DNA from: Galeruca laticollis
Lineage: Eukaryota > Arthropoda > Insecta > Coleoptera > Chrysomelidae
Direction: 5' to 3'
Assembly (NCBI GenBank): GCA_963921935.1
Contig: OY998177.1
Coordinates: 113,824,067-113,888,066, forward strand
DNA length: 64,000 nucleotides
The position numbers and the translations under genes were made by a program. Shown piece after piece: positions 9,493 through 22,016 of the stretch. The notes below the pieces were generated by a model that did no database searches, was not told the origin of the DNA, and saw only the letters and a list, made by a program, of their open reading frames with translations. How positions within the stretch are numbered: the first letter of the stretch is position 1; each line of letters starts with the position of its first letter.

Positions 9493-12030
9493 TTATTGAA
9501 TTAAAGTAATAAGGGTGGTGTTGTCAGGAGCAACATAGTTATTTCCCACCACTTGATGTGCAAAATTAGTATCTAAGGACAACAAAAATGAGTAGATCTC
9601 ACTTAAGTGATCAATATCAGTTTTCCTGTTAATTACATTATTGTTTTGCGAAATAAAAGCCATTTCCAAGAATGATCTTTTCGTTTTGTTAGACTCAGTC
9701 GCTAACACCTTCACAGCCTCATAATTCATCTGATGATCAAGAGAATTTACATGAAAAGCTAACGCGCACCTCTCTGGGTGTAATCTAGCATCACTCTTAT
9801 GTGAAACTATACGGCTAGATAGAGATCTTAAAGTCTGTCCGATATATTGTTTATCACAATCTCTGCAAGGAATACTGTACACCACGTTAGTAAGTGAAGT
9901 CAAGGGGTCTTTATCTTTAACTCTAGAGTAAATCGATCTGATTGAAAGAACAGTTTTATTAGCAATTTTAAAATCACCACATGAACGGAGCAATTTGGCA
10001 AGTCTCGGAGTTATGTCACTTATATATGGCAAAGTAGCGAAAACCGGTCGAGAAGGGGACACATCAGTTCCAACATCCGTCTGGGCTAAGTTAGGATGGC
10101 TATCTTCATGCAACAAATCCACAGCATTAGATGTGCTGAATAATATCTTATTCAATAAAGGTCTTGGATAAGAGTTATCCAAGAAAAGGTTAAGTAAAAT
10201 ATTAAGATTTTTATTATGAAAAACATTATTAGAAATTCTGAGTACTCTCTGCTTCATTTGTTTAACCAAATTCACTTTCATGGAATGTTTGTGGTAGGAG
10301 TGATAATTAAGATATCTACCAGAGCTGCATGGCTTCCTGTACCAATCTATAATAATTATATTGTTGTTACGAATAAATTTTGTATCTAAGAAAGGTACGG
10401 AATTCTCGAAGTCTTCCATTTCGATTGTGAATTGGATATTAGGATCAAAGCTATTAAATGTATCCAGAAGTTCATCAAGGCCTTCTCGAGGAAGTGCCAA
10501 AATAATGTCATCAACATACTTTTTTATAAAAAAAGGAGTAAAAGAAAGAACAGGTATGACTGTATCCAGAACATCGTCCATGACATATGCTGCTAAGATA
10601 GGAGAAATTGACGCTCCCATTGGAGTACCAAAAGTTTGTTTGTAAATTTTGTTATTAAAGGAAAAATAAGTGTTATCAAAAAGAAAAACTATTAATTCAA
10701 GAAAAGCTTCCTTCGGGATGGAGCAATGGACACCGATACGATCCCAACCCTTATCGATAGCTCTCAAACAAGCATCAAGATAAACATTACTGAACAACGA
10801 GACCACATCCAAACTGGCCAGAACATAATTTTCTGGAATTTCTAAGTTATTAAACTTTTCAGAGACCTCAAAAGAGTCTTTGATAAAATACAAATTTTCA
10901 TAATCATACGCTTTCGTCAGTATTTCTGTGCAGAACTGTGCAATATTTTCTGTGGGGGCTCCTATGGAAGCCACTATCGGTCTTACAGAGAGAACTGGTT
11001 TATGAATTTTCGGAAGAGAGTAAAATTTAGGAGGGACACCATGGTAGCTCATGAGTTTTTTCTTAACTGTTATGTCAATGTAATGTTTATTACATAAAGA
11101 TTTAATTAGGTTGTTACCCTTTCTTTGAATAGAGGAAGTAGGGTCACTAGACAGTTCTACATAGGAACTGTTATTTAAAACAATATCATTAGATAATTCA
11201 ATATATTGATGTCTGTCCATAATGACAGTAACATTGCCCTTATCGGATTGAGTAAGAATCAAATGAGGGTTCGCCTTTAAGAAGGCTTTAGATTTAAGTA
11301 AAAGGTTATGAAAAAAAGAATTATTATGTGGTTGTTTTATGTAATTAGTAATAATATTAGTGGCTCTAGCTACCGTGATGTTTCTCATTTTCGAGTCTGT
11401 GATTGTGGAAGTGAGATAGTCTACATCTGATAAAATTGATTTAATTGAAATATCCTTCAAAATGACTGGTTCTACACTAAACTTTGGGCCCAAAGCTAAA
11501 AACTGTGAAATATCATCAGGTATAGTGGTATTAGAAATATTTCTCAACCAACCCTCTTTTGATTTTAACAATAATTTAAATTGATCACCTTGTAATTTAT
11601 TAAGTTTATGTATATTATTATATTTAATGTTATGAAAAAGTTTATTATAAGTAACCTGCTGTTTACTTGCAAAGTTTTGAAAGTGAAATTCACTAGATAA
11701 AGAAACTATTGTCCTTTTCAAAGATGACAAAGTTGATTCTAATTTACTAATCAGTGAATGGTTATTAGAAATTTCAATATTAAGAAGCTTTATCCCTAAC
11801 CTGTAATCAATCCCTGTTTTCTTGTGAATGTCCTGTCTCATCAGGAGGTCGTCAATTGGTCTAATAGCCGCAGTTATATGATTGGGTAAAATCCCTGATT
11901 TCCTACATTTCAACAAAAATTGTTTCCTGTTGTATTCACGGGCAAGTTTCATTTTGGTTTTAGACCATGCTTTATATTTTTGAACAGCTGTTTCTCCGTA
12001 GTTTATGTAGATGTTACGATAAAACCCCAT
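9493..12030 (-). CDS. PLE unit 3: RT-GIY-YIG protein, intact
   Basis: An 845-residue ORF with the same protein as unit 1. The pLTR immediately 3' of this ORF (8665-9490) carries the changes near 8763 (C to G on the plus strand's neighbour context, altering the ribozyme-like core) and 8777. The coding part shows no change from unit 1 that I could find. Confidence 0.9.
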   Translation of the reverse strand: MGFYRNIYINYGETAVQKYKAWSKTKMKLAREYNRKQFLLKCRKSGILPNHITAAIRPIDDLLMRQDIHKKTGIDYRLGIKLLNIEISNNHSLISKLESTLSSLKRTIVSLSSEFHFQNFASKQQVTYNKLFHNIKYNNIHKLNKLQGDQFKLLLKSKEGWLRNISNTTIPDDISQFLALGPKFSVEPVILKDISIKSILSDVDYLTSTITDSKMRNITVARATNIITNYIKQPHNNSFFHNLLLKSKAFLKANPHLILTQSDKGNVTVIMDRHQYIELSNDIVLNNSSYVELSSDPTSSIQRKGNNLIKSLCNKHYIDITVKKKLMSYHGVPPKFYSLPKIHKPVLSVRPIVASIGAPTENIAQFCTEILTKAYDYENLYFIKDSFEVSEKFNNLEIPENYVLASLDVVSLFSNVYLDACLRAIDKGWDRIGVHCSIPKEAFLELIVFLFDNTYFSFNNKIYKQTFGTPMGASISPILAAYVMDDVLDTVIPVLSFTPFFIKKYVDDIILALPREGLDELLDTFNSFDPNIQFTIEMEDFENSVPFLDTKFIRNNNIIIIDWYRKPCSSGRYLNYHSYHKHSMKVNLVKQMKQRVLRISNNVFHNKNLNILLNLFLDNSYPRPLLNKILFSTSNAVDLLHEDSHPNLAQTDVGTDVSPSRPVFATLPYISDITPRLAKLLRSCGDFKIANKTVLSIRSIYSRVKDKDPLTSLTNVVYSIPCRDCDKQYIGQTLRSLSSRIVSHKSDARLHPERCALAFHVNSLDHQMNYEAVKVLATESNKTKRSFLEMAFISQNNNVINRKTDIDHLSEIYSFLLSLDTNFAHQVVGNNYVAPDNTTLITLIQ

Positions 12031-12120
12031 GTCTGTAAGTAGAAGAAAGATAGTCTTTGCTGACTAGTTAGGAATAAAACTAGTGAATATTGGGGATTGC
12101 AGCAAAAAATTGGAAAAGGT

Positions 12121-12183
12121 ATACTCTTAGCGGAAAATGTCCAAGCTTTCGAGGATGTTTGTCCTCATCATCAGGGAAACTAG
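12121..12183 (-). ncRNA. Hammerhead-like motif, PLE unit 4
   Basis: Same sequence as in unit 1, within the predicted intron feeding the unit 3 ORF. Confidence 0.55.
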
Positions 12184-12903
12184 AATGAAAAAACAACAGT
12201 TAAATACTGTGGTCAAAGAGAATAATTAAAAATGAAATTCACAACCACGTGTGTACTTACCTCCGAAGTGAGGTTAGATTCCATAAAGATGTAAAATCGT
12301 AAACTACAAGTCGTAAATTGTGGAATATTTAAGTAGGAATTGAACCAACGGCCTAATCAATCGTGTCATAGCAACAATTGTGAATGTCGCAGCATTTTAT
12401 AAAATAAAACCATTGATTTCATCTTCATGTGTCACCATACTAAACGCCGGCGAGGAAATGATATATTTTGCCTCCAAAAGGGAAGTGGCAAGAGACAAAC
12501 AGTGTTACCAACGTCAACAATGAGCTGTGGGACAATGCCACTATTTTCGTAATGGCAGCTGTAGGGCAAACAAATGGTGTAACGAGAAGATGTAATATTG
12601 TTGAAAAGAGGAAGAGAGAAAGAAAATGTGAGACAGAGCTAGGAGAACGCTCTCATTTTTATTATGTTTTGAGTGCGTAGAAAACATCACTTCGTTTGGA
12701 CTAACACAAGGGAAGAAAAGAGAAGACAACAGAAAAGAATATTAATATGTAATAATAAATATAGTAATTAAGTAATATAATAGTTCTCCAATCTGAATGT
12801 ATCTACCAACACCAATACACTCAAAATTAGGTTTAATTAATTATTTGTTTACTTGAATGTATCTACCAACACCAATACATTCAAGGTAAGTTTATTATTA
12901 TTA

Positions 12904-15441
12904 TTATTGAATTAAAGTAATAAGGGTGGTGTTGTCAGGAGCAACATAGTTATTTCCCACCACTTGATGTGCAAAATTAGTATCTAAGGACAACAAAAAT
13001 GAGTAGATCTCACTTAAGTGATCAATATCAGTTTTCCTGTTAATTACATTATTGTTTTGCGAAATAAAAGCCATTTCCAAGAATGATCTTTTCGTTTTGT
13101 TAGACTCAGTCGCTAACACCTTCACAGCCTCATAATTCATCTGATGATCAAGAGAATTTACATGAAAAGCTAACGCGCACCTCTCTGGGTGTAATCTAGC
13201 ATCACTCTTATGTGAAACTATACGGCTAGATAGAGATCTTAAAGTCTGTCCGATATATTGTTTATCACAATCTCTGCAAGGAATACTGTACACCACGTTA
13301 GTAAGTGAAGTCAAGGGGTCTTTATCTTTAACTCTAGAGTAAATCGATCTGATTGAAAGAACAGTTTTATTAGCAATTTTAAAATCACCACATGAACGGA
13401 GCAATTTGGCAAGTCTCGGAGTTATGTCACTTATATATGGCAAAGTAGCGAAAACCGGTCGAGAAGGTGACACATCAGTTCCAACATCCGTCTGGGCTAA
13501 GTTAGGATGGCTATCTTCATGCAACAAATCCACAGCATTAGATGTGCTGAATAATATCTTATTCAATAAAGGTCTTGGATAAGAGTTATCCAAGAAAAGG
13601 TTAAGTAAAATATTAAGATTTTTATTATGAAAAACATTATTAGAAATTCTGAGTACTCTCTGCTTCATTTGTTTAACCAAATTCACTTTCATGGAATGTT
13701 TGTGGTAGGAGTGATAATTAAGATATCTACCAGAGCTGCATGGCTTCCTGTACCAATCTATAATAATTATATTGTTGTTACGAATAAATTTTGTATCTAA
13801 GAAAGGTACGGAATTCTCGAAGTCTTCCATTTCGATTGTGAATTGGATATTAGGATCAAAGCTATTAAATGTATCCAGAAGTTCATCAAGGCCTTCTCGA
13901 GGAAGTGCCAAAATAATGTCATCAACATACTTTTTTATAAAAAAAGGAGTAAAAGAAAGAACAGGTATGACTGTATCCAGAACATCGTCCATGACATATG
14001 CTGCTAAGATAGGAGAAATTGACGCTCCCATTGGAGTACCAAAAGTTTGTTTGTAAATTTTGTTATTAAAGGAAAAATAAGTGTTATCAAAAAGAAAAAC
14101 TATTAATTCAAGAAAAGCTTCCTTCGGGATGGAGCAATGGACACCGATACGATCCCAACCCTTATCGATAGCTCTCAAACAAGCATCAAGATAAACATTA
14201 CTGAACAACGAGACCACATCCAAACTGGCCAGAACATAATTTTCTGGAATTTCTAAGTTATTAAACTTTTCAGAGACCTCAAAAGAGTCTTTGATAAAAT
14301 ACAAATTTTCATAATCATACGCTTTCGTCAGTATTTCTGTGCAGAACTGTGCAATATTTTCTGTGGGGGCTCCTATGGAAGCCACTATCGGTCTTACAGA
14401 GAGAACTGGTTTATGAATTTTCGGAAGAGAGTAAAATTTAGGAGGGACACCATGGTAGCTCATGAGTTTTTTCTTAACTGTTATGTCAATGTAATGTTTA
14501 TTACATAAAGATTTAATTAGGTTGTTACCCTTTCTTTGAATAGAGGAAGTAGGGTCACTAGACAGTTCTACATAGGAACTGTTATTTAAAACAATATCAT
14601 TAGATAATTCAATATATTGATGTCTGTCCATAATGACAGTAACATTGCCCTTATCGGATTGAGTAAGAATCAAATGAGGGTTCGCCTTTAAGAAGGCTTT
14701 AGATTTAAGTAAAAGGTTATGAAAAAAAGAATTATTATGTGGTTGTTTTATGTAATTAGTAATAATATTAGTGGCTCTAGCTACCGTGATGTTTCTCATT
14801 TTCGAGTCTGTGATTGTGGAAGTGAGATAGTCTACATCTGATAAAATTGATTTAATTGAAATATCCTTCAAAATGACTGGTTCTACACTAAACTTTGGGC
14901 CCAAAGCTAAAAACTGTGAAATATCATCAGGTATAGTGGTATTAGAAATATTTCTCAACCAACCCTCTTTTGATTTTAACAATAATTTAAATTGATCACC
15001 TTGTAATTTATTAAGTTTATGTATATTATTATATTTAATGTTATGAAAAAGTTTATTATAAGTAACCTGCTGTTTACTTGCAAAGTTTTGAAAGTGAAAT
15101 TCACTAGATAAAGAAACTATTGTCCTTTTCAAAGATGACAAAGTTGATTCTAATTTACTAATCAGTGAATGGTTATTAGAAATTTCAATATTAAGAAGCT
15201 TTATCCCTAACCTGTAATCAATCCCTGTTTTCTTGTGAATGTCCTGTCTCATCAGGAGGTCGTCAATTGGTCTAATAGCCGCAGTTATATGATTGGGTAA
15301 AATCCCTGATTTCCTACATTTCAACAAAAATTGTTTCCTGTTGTATTCACGGGCAAGTTTCATTTTGGTTTTAGACCATGCTTTATATTTTTGAACAGCT
15401 GTTTCTCCGTAGTTTATGTAGATGTTACGATAAAACCCCAT
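12904..15441 (-). CDS. PLE unit 4: RT-GIY-YIG protein, intact
   Basis: An 845-residue ORF with the same protein as unit 1. It carries one synonymous change at 13468, in a Ser codon of the linker between RT and GIY-YIG. Unit 6 shares the change at 20290; units 1, 2, 3, 5, 7 and 8 lack it. Confidence 0.9.
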   Translation of the reverse strand: MGFYRNIYINYGETAVQKYKAWSKTKMKLAREYNRKQFLLKCRKSGILPNHITAAIRPIDDLLMRQDIHKKTGIDYRLGIKLLNIEISNNHSLISKLESTLSSLKRTIVSLSSEFHFQNFASKQQVTYNKLFHNIKYNNIHKLNKLQGDQFKLLLKSKEGWLRNISNTTIPDDISQFLALGPKFSVEPVILKDISIKSILSDVDYLTSTITDSKMRNITVARATNIITNYIKQPHNNSFFHNLLLKSKAFLKANPHLILTQSDKGNVTVIMDRHQYIELSNDIVLNNSSYVELSSDPTSSIQRKGNNLIKSLCNKHYIDITVKKKLMSYHGVPPKFYSLPKIHKPVLSVRPIVASIGAPTENIAQFCTEILTKAYDYENLYFIKDSFEVSEKFNNLEIPENYVLASLDVVSLFSNVYLDACLRAIDKGWDRIGVHCSIPKEAFLELIVFLFDNTYFSFNNKIYKQTFGTPMGASISPILAAYVMDDVLDTVIPVLSFTPFFIKKYVDDIILALPREGLDELLDTFNSFDPNIQFTIEMEDFENSVPFLDTKFIRNNNIIIIDWYRKPCSSGRYLNYHSYHKHSMKVNLVKQMKQRVLRISNNVFHNKNLNILLNLFLDNSYPRPLLNKILFSTSNAVDLLHEDSHPNLAQTDVGTDVSPSRPVFATLPYISDITPRLAKLLRSCGDFKIANKTVLSIRSIYSRVKDKDPLTSLTNVVYSIPCRDCDKQYIGQTLRSLSSRIVSHKSDARLHPERCALAFHVNSLDHQMNYEAVKVLATESNKTKRSFLEMAFISQNNNVINRKTDIDHLSEIYSFLLSLDTNFAHQVVGNNYVAPDNTTLITLIQ

Positions 15442-15531
15442 GTCTGTAAGTAGAAGAAAGATAGTCTTTGCTGACTAGTTAGGAATAAAACTAGTGAATA
15501 TTGGGGATTGCAGCAAAAAATTGGAAAAGGT

Positions 15532-15594
15532 ATACTCTTAGCGGAAAATGTCCAAGCTTTCGAGGATGTTTGTCCTCATCATCAGGGAAACTAG
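15532..15594 (-). ncRNA. Hammerhead-like motif, PLE unit 5
   Basis: Same sequence as in unit 1, within the predicted intron feeding the unit 4 ORF. Confidence 0.55.
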
Positions 15595-16314
15595 AATGAA
15601 AAAACAACAGTTAAATACTGTGGTCAAAGAGAATAATTAAAAATGAAATTCACAACCACGTGTGTACTTACCTCCGAAGTGAGGTTAGATTCCATAAAGA
15701 TGTAAAATCGTAAACTACAAGTCGTAAATTGTGGAATATTTAAGTAGGAATTGAACCAACGGCCTAATCAATCGTGTCATAGCAACAATTGTGAATGTCG
15801 CAGCATTTTATAAAATAAAACCATTGATTTCATCTTCATGTGTCACCATACTAAACGCCGGCGAGGAAATGATATATTTTGCCTCCAAAAGGGAAGTGGC
15901 AAGAGACAAACAGTGTTACCAACGTCAACAATGAGCTGTGGGACAATGCCACTATTTTCGTAATGGCAGCTGTAGGGCAAACAAATGGTGTAACGAGAAG
16001 ATGTAATATTGTTGAAAAGAGGAAGAGAGAAAGAAAATGTGAGACAGAGCTAGGAGAACGCTCTCATTTTTATTATGTTTTGAGTGCGTAGAAAACATCA
16101 CTTCGTTTGGACTAACACAAGGGAAGAAAAGAGAAGACAACAGAAAAGAATATTAATATGTAATAATAAATATAGTAATTAAGTAATATAATAGTTCTCC
16201 AATCTGAATGTATCTACCAACACCAATACACTCAAAATTAGGTTTAATTAATTATTTGTTTACTTGAATGTATCTACCAACACCAATACATTCAAGGTAA
16301 GTTTATTATTATTA

Positions 16315-18852
16315 TTATTGAATTAAAGTAATAAGGGTGGTGTTGTCAGGAGCAACATAGTTATTTCCCACCACTTGATGTGCAAAATTAGTATCTAAGG
16401 ACAACAAAAATGAGTAGATCTCACTTAAGTGATCAATATCAGTTTTCCTGTTAATTACATTATTGTTTTGCGAAATAAAAGCCATTTCCAAGAATGATCT
16501 TTTCGTTTTGTTAGACTCAGTCGCTAACACCTTCACAGCCTCATAATTCATCTGATGATCAAGAGAATTTACATGAAAAGCTAACGCGCACCTCTCTGGG
16601 TGTAATCTAGCATCACTCTTATGTGAAACTATACGGCTAGATAGAGATCTTAAAGTCTGTCCGATATATTGTTTATCACAATCTCTGCAAGGAATACTGT
16701 ACACCACGTTAGTAAGTGAAGTCAAGGGGTCTTTATCTTTAACTCTAGAGTAAATCGATCTGATTGAAAGAACAGTTTTATTAGCAATTTTAAAATCACC
16801 ACATGAACGGAGCAATTTGGCAAGTCTCGGAGTTATGTCACTTATATATGGCAAAGTAGCGAAAACCGGTCGAGAAGGGGACACATCAGTTCCAACATCC
16901 GTCTGGGCTAAGTTAGGATGGCTATCTTCATGCAACAAATCCACAGCATTAGATGTGCTGAATAATATCTTATTCAATAAAGGTCTTGGATAAGAGTTAT
17001 CCAAGAAAAGGTTAAGTAAAATATTAAGATTTTTATTATGAAAAACATTATTAGAAATTCTGAGTACTCTCTGCTTCATTTGTTTAACCAAATTCACTTT
17101 CATGGAATGTTTGTGGTAGGAGTGATAATTAAGATATCTACCAGAGCTGCATGGCTTCCTGTACCAATCTATAATAATTATATTGTTGTTACGAATAAAT
17201 TTTGTATCTAAGAAAGGTACGGAATTCTCGAAGTCTTCCATTTCGATTGTGAATTGGATATTAGGATCAAAGCTATTAAATGTATCCAGAAGTTCATCAA
17301 GGCCTTCTCGAGGAAGTGCCAAAATAATGTCATCAACATACTTTTTTATAAAAAAAGGAGTAAAAGAAAGAACAGGTATGACTGTATCCAGAACATCGTC
17401 CATGACATATGCTGCTAAGATAGGAGAAATTGACGCTCCCATTGGAGTACCAAAAGTTTGTTTGTAAATTTTGTTATTAAAGGAAAAATAAGTGTTATCA
17501 AAAAGAAAAACTATTAATTCAAGAAAAGCTTCCTTCGGGATGGAGCAATGGACACCGATACGATCCCAACCCTTATCGATAGCTCTCAAACAAGCATCAA
17601 GATAAACATTACTGAACAACGAGACCACATCCAAACTGGCCAGAACATAATTTTCTGGAATTTCTAAGTTATTAAACTTTTCAGAGACCTCAAAAGAGTC
17701 TTTGATAAAATACAAATTTTCATAATCATACGCTTTCGTCAGTATTTCTGTGCAGAACTGTGCAATATTTTCTGTGGGGGCTCCTATGGAAGCCACTATC
17801 GGTCTTACAGAGAGAACTGGTTTATGAATTTTCGGAAGAGAGTAAAATTTAGGAGGGACACCATGGTAGCTCATGAGTTTTTTCTTAACTGTTATGTCAA
17901 TGTAATGTTTATTACATAAAGATTTAATTAGGTTGTTACCCTTTCTTTGAATAGAGGAAGTAGGGTCACTAGACAGTTCTACATAGGAACTGTTATTTAA
18001 AACAATATCATTAGATAATTCAATATATTGATGTCTGTCCATAATGACAGTAACATTGCCCTTATCGGATTGAGTAAGAATCAAATGAGGGTTCGCCTTT
18101 AAGAAGGCTTTAGATTTAAGTAAAAGGTTATGAAAAAAAGAATTATTATGTGGTTGTTTTATGTAATTAGTAATAATATTAGTGGCTCTAGCTACCGTGA
18201 TGTTTCTCATTTTCGAGTCTGTGATTGTGGAAGTGAGATAGTCTACATCTGATAAAATTGATTTAATTGAAATATCCTTCAAAATGACTGGTTCTACACT
18301 AAACTTTGGGCCCAAAGCTAAAAACTGTGAAATATCATCAGGTATAGTGGTATTAGAAATATTTCTCAACCAACCCTCTTTTGATTTTAACAATAATTTA
18401 AATTGATCACCTTGTAATTTATTAAGTTTATGTATATTATTATATTTAATGTTATGAAAAAGTTTATTATAAGTAACCTGCTGTTTACTTGCAAAGTTTT
18501 GAAAGTGAAATTCACTAGATAAAGAAACTATTGTCCTTTTCAAAGATGACAAAGTTGATTCTAATTTACTAATCAGTGAATGGTTATTAGAAATTTCAAT
18601 ATTAAGAAGCTTTATCCCTAACCTGTAATCAATCCCTGTTTTCTTGTGAATGTCCTGTCTCATCAGGAGGTCGTCAATTGGTCTAATAGCCGCAGTTATA
18701 TGATTGGGTAAAATCCCTGATTTCCTACATTTCAACAAAAATTGTTTCCTGTTGTATTCACGGGCAAGTTTCATTTTGGTTTTAGACCATGCTTTATATT
18801 TTTGAACAGCTGTTTCTCCGTAGTTTATGTAGATGTTACGATAAAACCCCAT
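16315..18852 (-). CDS. PLE unit 5: RT-GIY-YIG protein, intact
   Basis: An 845-residue ORF with the same protein as unit 1. It is the last uninterrupted copy before the piggyBac insertion. Its predicted leader exon and promoter lie in the pLTR of unit 6 (18898-19290). Confidence 0.9.
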   Translation of the reverse strand: MGFYRNIYINYGETAVQKYKAWSKTKMKLAREYNRKQFLLKCRKSGILPNHITAAIRPIDDLLMRQDIHKKTGIDYRLGIKLLNIEISNNHSLISKLESTLSSLKRTIVSLSSEFHFQNFASKQQVTYNKLFHNIKYNNIHKLNKLQGDQFKLLLKSKEGWLRNISNTTIPDDISQFLALGPKFSVEPVILKDISIKSILSDVDYLTSTITDSKMRNITVARATNIITNYIKQPHNNSFFHNLLLKSKAFLKANPHLILTQSDKGNVTVIMDRHQYIELSNDIVLNNSSYVELSSDPTSSIQRKGNNLIKSLCNKHYIDITVKKKLMSYHGVPPKFYSLPKIHKPVLSVRPIVASIGAPTENIAQFCTEILTKAYDYENLYFIKDSFEVSEKFNNLEIPENYVLASLDVVSLFSNVYLDACLRAIDKGWDRIGVHCSIPKEAFLELIVFLFDNTYFSFNNKIYKQTFGTPMGASISPILAAYVMDDVLDTVIPVLSFTPFFIKKYVDDIILALPREGLDELLDTFNSFDPNIQFTIEMEDFENSVPFLDTKFIRNNNIIIIDWYRKPCSSGRYLNYHSYHKHSMKVNLVKQMKQRVLRISNNVFHNKNLNILLNLFLDNSYPRPLLNKILFSTSNAVDLLHEDSHPNLAQTDVGTDVSPSRPVFATLPYISDITPRLAKLLRSCGDFKIANKTVLSIRSIYSRVKDKDPLTSLTNVVYSIPCRDCDKQYIGQTLRSLSSRIVSHKSDARLHPERCALAFHVNSLDHQMNYEAVKVLATESNKTKRSFLEMAFISQNNNVINRKTDIDHLSEIYSFLLSLDTNFAHQVVGNNYVAPDNTTLITLIQ

Positions 18853-18942
18853 GTCTGTAAGTAGAAGAAAGATAGTCTTTGCTGACTAGTTAGGAATAAA
18901 ACTAGTGAATATTGGGGATTGCAGCAAAAAATTGGAAAAGGT

Positions 18943-19005
18943 ATACTCTTAGCGGAAAATGTCCAAGCTTTCGAGGATGTTTGTCCTCATCATCAGGGAA
19001 ACTAG
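18943..19005 (-). ncRNA. Hammerhead-like motif, PLE unit 6
   Basis: Same sequence as in unit 1, within the predicted intron feeding the unit 5 ORF. Confidence 0.55.
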
Positions 19006-22000
19006 AATGAAAAAACAACAGTTAAATACTGTGGTCAAAGAGAATAATTAAAAATGAAATTCACAACCACGTGTGTACTTACCTCCGAAGTGAGGTTAGA
19101 TTCCATAAAGATGTAAAATCGTAAACTACAAGTCGTAAATTGTGGAATATTTAAGTAGGAATTGAACCAACGGCCTAATCAATCGTGTCATAGCAACAAT
19201 TGTGAATGTCGCAGCATTTTATAAAATAAAACCATTGATTTCATCTTCATGTGTCACCATACTAAACGCCGGCGAGGAAATGATATATTTTGCCTCCAAA
19301 AGGGAAGTGGCAAGAGACAAACAGTGTTACCAACGTCAACAATGAGCTGTGGGACAATGCCACTATTTTCGTAATGGCAGCTGTAGGGCAAACAAATGGT
19401 GTAACGAGAAGATGTAATATTGTTGAAAAGAGGAAGAGAGAAAGAAAATGTGAGACAGAGCTAGGAGAACGCTCTCATTTTTATTATGTTTTGAGTGCGT
19501 AGAAAACATCACTTCGTTTGGACTAACACAAGGGAAGAAAAGAGAAGACAACAGAAAAGAATATTAATATGTAATAATAAATATAGTAATTAAGTAATAT
19601 AATAGTTCTCCAATCTGAATGTATCTACCAACACCAATACACTCAAAATTAGGTTTAATTAATTATTTGTTTACTTGAATGTATCTACCAACACCAATAC
19701 ATTCAAGGTAAGTTTATTATTATTATTATTGAATTAAAGTAATAAGGGTGGTGTTGTCAGGAGCAACATAGTTATTTCCCACCACTTGATGTGCAAAATT
19801 AGTATCTAAGGACAACAAAAATGAGTAGATCTCACTTAAGTGATCAATATCAGTTTTCCTGTTAATTACATTATTGTTTTGCGAAATAAAAGCCATTTCC
19901 AAGAATGATCTTTTCGTTTTGTTAGACTCAGTCGCTAACACCTTCACAGCCTCATAATTCATCTGATGATCAAGAGAATTTACATGAAAAGCTAACGCGC
20001 ACCTCTCTGGGTGTAATCTAGCATCACTCTTATGTGAAACTATACGGCTAGATAGAGATCTTAAAGTCTGTCCGATATATTGTTTATCACAATCTCTGCA
20101 AGGAATACTGTACACCACGTTAGTAAGTGAAGTCAAGGGGTCTTTATCTTTAACTCTAGAGTAAATCGATCTGATTGAAAGAACAGTTTTATTAGCAATT
20201 TTAAAATCACCACATGAACGGAGCAATTTGGCAAGTCTCGGAGTTATGTCACTTATATATGGCAAAGTAGCGAAAACCGGTCGAGAAGGTGACACATCAG
20301 TTCCAACATCCGTCTGGGCTAAGTTAGGATGGCTATCTTCATGCAACAAATCCACAGCATTAGATGTGCTGAATAATATCTTATTCAATAAAGGTCTTGG
20401 ATAAGAGTTATCCAAGAAAAGGTTAAGTAAAATATTAAGATTTTTATTATGAAAAACATTATTAGAAATTCTGAGTACTCTCTGCTTCATTTGTTTAACC
20501 AAATTCACTTTCATGGAATGTTTGTGGTAGGAGTGATAATTAAGATATCTACCAGAGCTGCATGGCTTCCTGTACCAATCTATAATAATTATATTGTTGT
20601 TACGAATAAATTTTGTATCTAAGAAAGGTACGGAATTCTCGAAGTCTTCCATTTCGATTGTGAATTGGATATTAGGATCAAAGCTATTAAATGTATCCAG
20701 AAGTTCATCAAGGCCTTCTCGAGGAAGTGCCAAAATAATGTCATCAACATACTTTTTTATAAAAAAAGGAGTAAAAGAAAGAACAGGTATGACTGTATCC
20801 AGAACATCGTCCATGACATATGCTGCTAAGATAGGAGAAATTGACGCTCCCATTGGAGTACCAAAAGTTTGTTTGTAAATTTTGTTATTAAAGGAAAAAT
20901 AAGTGTTATCAAAAAGAAAAACTATTAATTCAAGAAAAGCTTCCTTCGGGATGGAGCAATGGACACCGATACGATCCCAACCCTTATCGATAGCTCTCAA
21001 ACAAGCATCAAGATAAACATTACTGAACAACGAGACCACATCCAAACTGGCCAGAACATAATTTTCTGGAATTTCTAAGTTATTAAACTTTTCAGAGACC
21101 TCAAAAGAGTCTTTGATAAAATACAAATTTTCATAATCATACGCTTTCGTCAGTATTTCTGTGCAGAACTGTGCAATATTTTCTGTGGGGGCTCCTATGG
21201 AAGCCACTATCGGTCTTACAGAGAGAACTGGTTTATGAATTTTCGGAAGAGAGTAAAATTTAGGAGGGACACCATGGTAGCTCATGAGTTTTTTCTTAAC
21301 TGTTATGTCAATGTAATGTTTATTACATAAAGATTTAATTAGGTTGTTACCCTTTCTTTGAATAGAGGAAGTAGGGTCACTAGACAGTTCTACATAGGAA
21401 CTGTTATTTAAAACAATATCATTAGATAATTCAATATATTGATGTCTGTCCATAATGACAGTAACATTGCCCTTATCGGATTGAGTAAGAATCAAATGAG
21501 GGTTCGCCTTTAAGAAGGCTTTAGATTTAAGTAAAAGGTTATGAAAAAAAGAATTATTATGTGGTTGTTTTATGTAATTAGTAATAATATTAGTGGCTCT
21601 AGCTACCGTGATGTTTCTCATTTTCGAGTCTGTGATTGTGGAAGTGAGATAGTCTACATCTGATAAAATTGATTTAATTGAAATATCCTTCAAAATGACT
21701 GGTTCTACACTAAACTTTGGGCCCAAAGCTAAAAACTGTGAAATATCATCAGGTATAGTGGTATTAGAAATATTTCTCAACCAACCCTCTTTTGATTTTA
21801 ACAATAATTTAAATTGATCACCTTGTAATTTATTAAGTTTATGTATATTATTATATTTAATGTTATGAAAAAGTTTATTATAAGTAACCTGCTGTTTACT
21901 TGCAAAGTTTTGAAAGTGAAATTCACTAGATAAAGAAACTATTGTCCTTTTCAAAGATGACAAAGTTGATTCTAATTTACTAATCAGTGAATGGTTATTA

Positions 22001-22016
22001 GAAATTTCAATATTAA

